In this document: positions 63,243 through 64,000 of the stretch, in pieces | Numbering within the stretch: position 1 is the stretch's first letter | Layout of the letters: every line of letters begins with the position of its first letter | DNA from: Variovorax sp. YR216 | GTDB lineage: Bacteria; Pseudomonadota; Gammaproteobacteria; Burkholderiales; Burkholderiaceae_C | Assembly: GCF_900107745.1 (NCBI RefSeq) | Contig: NZ_FNRO01000020.1 | Coordinates: 1-64,000 of the forward strand | Reading direction: 5' to 3' | Length of the DNA stretch: 64,000 nt | The notes under the pieces: generated by a model | What the model was told of the DNA's origin: nothing | Database searches by the model: none | Seen by the model: only the letters and a program-made list of their open reading frames with translations | Program-made: the position numbers and the translations under genes

Positions 63243-64000
63243 TGCGACGGCCGCCGATCGTCGACGTGGCCGTGGTCGGCGCCGGCCCGGCCGGTTGCGC
63301 CACCGCGCTGGCGTTGCGCCAGCGCGGGCACAGTTGCCTGCTGATCGAAAGCGCCGGCAACGCGCGAGTGCGCGTCGGCGAAACCCTGCCACCCGCCGCC
63401 TGTCGTCCGCTCGCCGCCCTGGGCGTATGGGACGCGTTCGTCGCGTCGAGGCCGCTGCCTTCGGTGGCGATCCGCTCGATCTGGGGCAGCAGGGAGCCCC
63501 AGGAGCGCGAGTTCATCTTCGACCCCTACGGCAACGGGTGGCATCTCGACCGCGCGCGCTTCGACGCAATGCTGCTCGAGCAGGCGACAAAGGCGGGCGC
63601 CACTTTGCTTCAGCCGGCCCGACTGCAATCGGCGGAACTCGACCGACACGGAATCTGGGCACTGCGCATCGCCGGTGACCTACTGCGCGCGCGCTTGGTT
63701 GTCGATGCCAGCGGCCGCGCCGCTTCGTTCGCGCGCCGCCAAGGCGCGATGCGAACGGCACGCGACCACCTGATCGGGGTCGTCGCGCGCTACCGGCTTC
63801 CGACCCGCCAGCGCGCCGAGGCAGGTGTGATGCTGCTGGAAGCCGCGCAGGACGGCTGGTGGTACGGCGCACGTCTGCCCAACGCCGGGCTCGTCGTCAG
63901 CTACATGACCGACCGCGACCTGCTCCCGCGCGGCCTGTCCGAGTTCGAGTCCGTACTGGGTCGGACCGAGGAGGTGGCGCAGGCTGTCGAGGGACACGTC
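63239..64000 (+). CDS. LodB-like FAD-dependent oxidoreductase (runs off window end)
   Basis: At least 254 residues; ATG 63239 (or the next ATG, 63242) overlaps the stop of the oxidase fusion. FAD-binding Rossmann start VVGAGPAGCATALALRQRGHSCLLIE. Then GETLPPAACRPLAALGVWDAF, the signature of LodB and tryptophan-halogenase-like flavoproteins; HLDRARFDAMLLEQA and LVVDASGRAASFAR follow. LodB-type proteins are needed to build the cysteine tryptophylquinone cofactor of LodA. The gene order and coupling therefore support the LodA call. The C-terminus is outside the window. Confidence 0.87.
   Translation, partial: MMRRPPIVDVAVVGAGPAGCATALALRQRGHSCLLIESAGNARVRVGETLPPAACRPLAALGVWDAFVASRPLPSVAIRSIWGSREPQEREFIFDPYGNGWHLDRARFDAMLLEQATKAGATLLQPARLQSAELDRHGIWALRIAGDLLRARLVVDASGRAASFARRQGAMRTARDHLIGVVARYRLPTRQRAEAGVMLLEAAQDGWWYGARLPNAGLVVSYMTDRDLLPRGLSEFESVLGRTEEVAQAVEGHV

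Overview
The window is GC-rich (most genes show strong G/C third positions) and looks like chromosomal DNA of a betaproteobacterium, most likely Burkholderiales or a relative. The evidence is IS1071-like Tn3 elements, PHA synthase, FNR-type promoter boxes, BON/CBS/DUF883 stress genes and an AbiE pair. No rRNA, tRNA or CRISPR array was found.

Left part (1-32.4 kb): an accessory defence and conflict island full of transposon debris. In order it holds an IS5-type end, an orphan eCIS-effector-like protein with two HExxH motifs (DUF4157 plus a DUF922-like region), a WD40 remnant, ISKra4 and Mu/TniA transposase debris, and a TIR gene coupled to an nSTAND-WD40 gene. Next come two IS1071-like elements in the same orientation (10018-13236 and 22580-25787). 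They bracket a two-gene TIR / TIR-TM-double-lysozyme operon, an IS630 element and a DUF4062-NACHT-HEAT gene. Beyond lie a TIR-WD40 gene, a DNase II gene whose two halves are now on opposite strands, and an AbiEi/AbiEii toxin-antitoxin pair with a palindromic operator.

Middle part (32.7-39.2 kb): a more ordinary block with a DUF2760-Hsp70-Hsp70 operon and an alpha/beta hydrolase.

Right part (39.4-58.6 kb): a stress and low-oxygen type cluster. It has BON proteins, acyl-CoA synthetase, an ACP-FAAL-PlsC fusion, DUF1488, DUF883, a host-attachment protein, FtsH, cytochrome c, PHA synthase, a P-type ATPase and a CBS protein. FNR-like boxes of the TTGA(C/T)-N4-(G/A)TCAA type stand before several transcription units, so the cluster may be one regulon. 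It is decaying: fragments or broken copies of ald, ppsA, lon, nrdJ, groEL, phaC, a P-type ATPase and a BON gene are scattered through it, with more Tn3 and IS1182 debris.

Right edge (58.7-64 kb): a 1497-residue protein that joins a complete multicopper oxidase, a complete galactose/glyoxal-oxidase-like domain and a LodA-type quinone-cofactor oxidase. It is coupled to a LodB-like flavoprotein that runs off the window. This fusion and the TIR-lysozyme operon are the two most unusual systems here.
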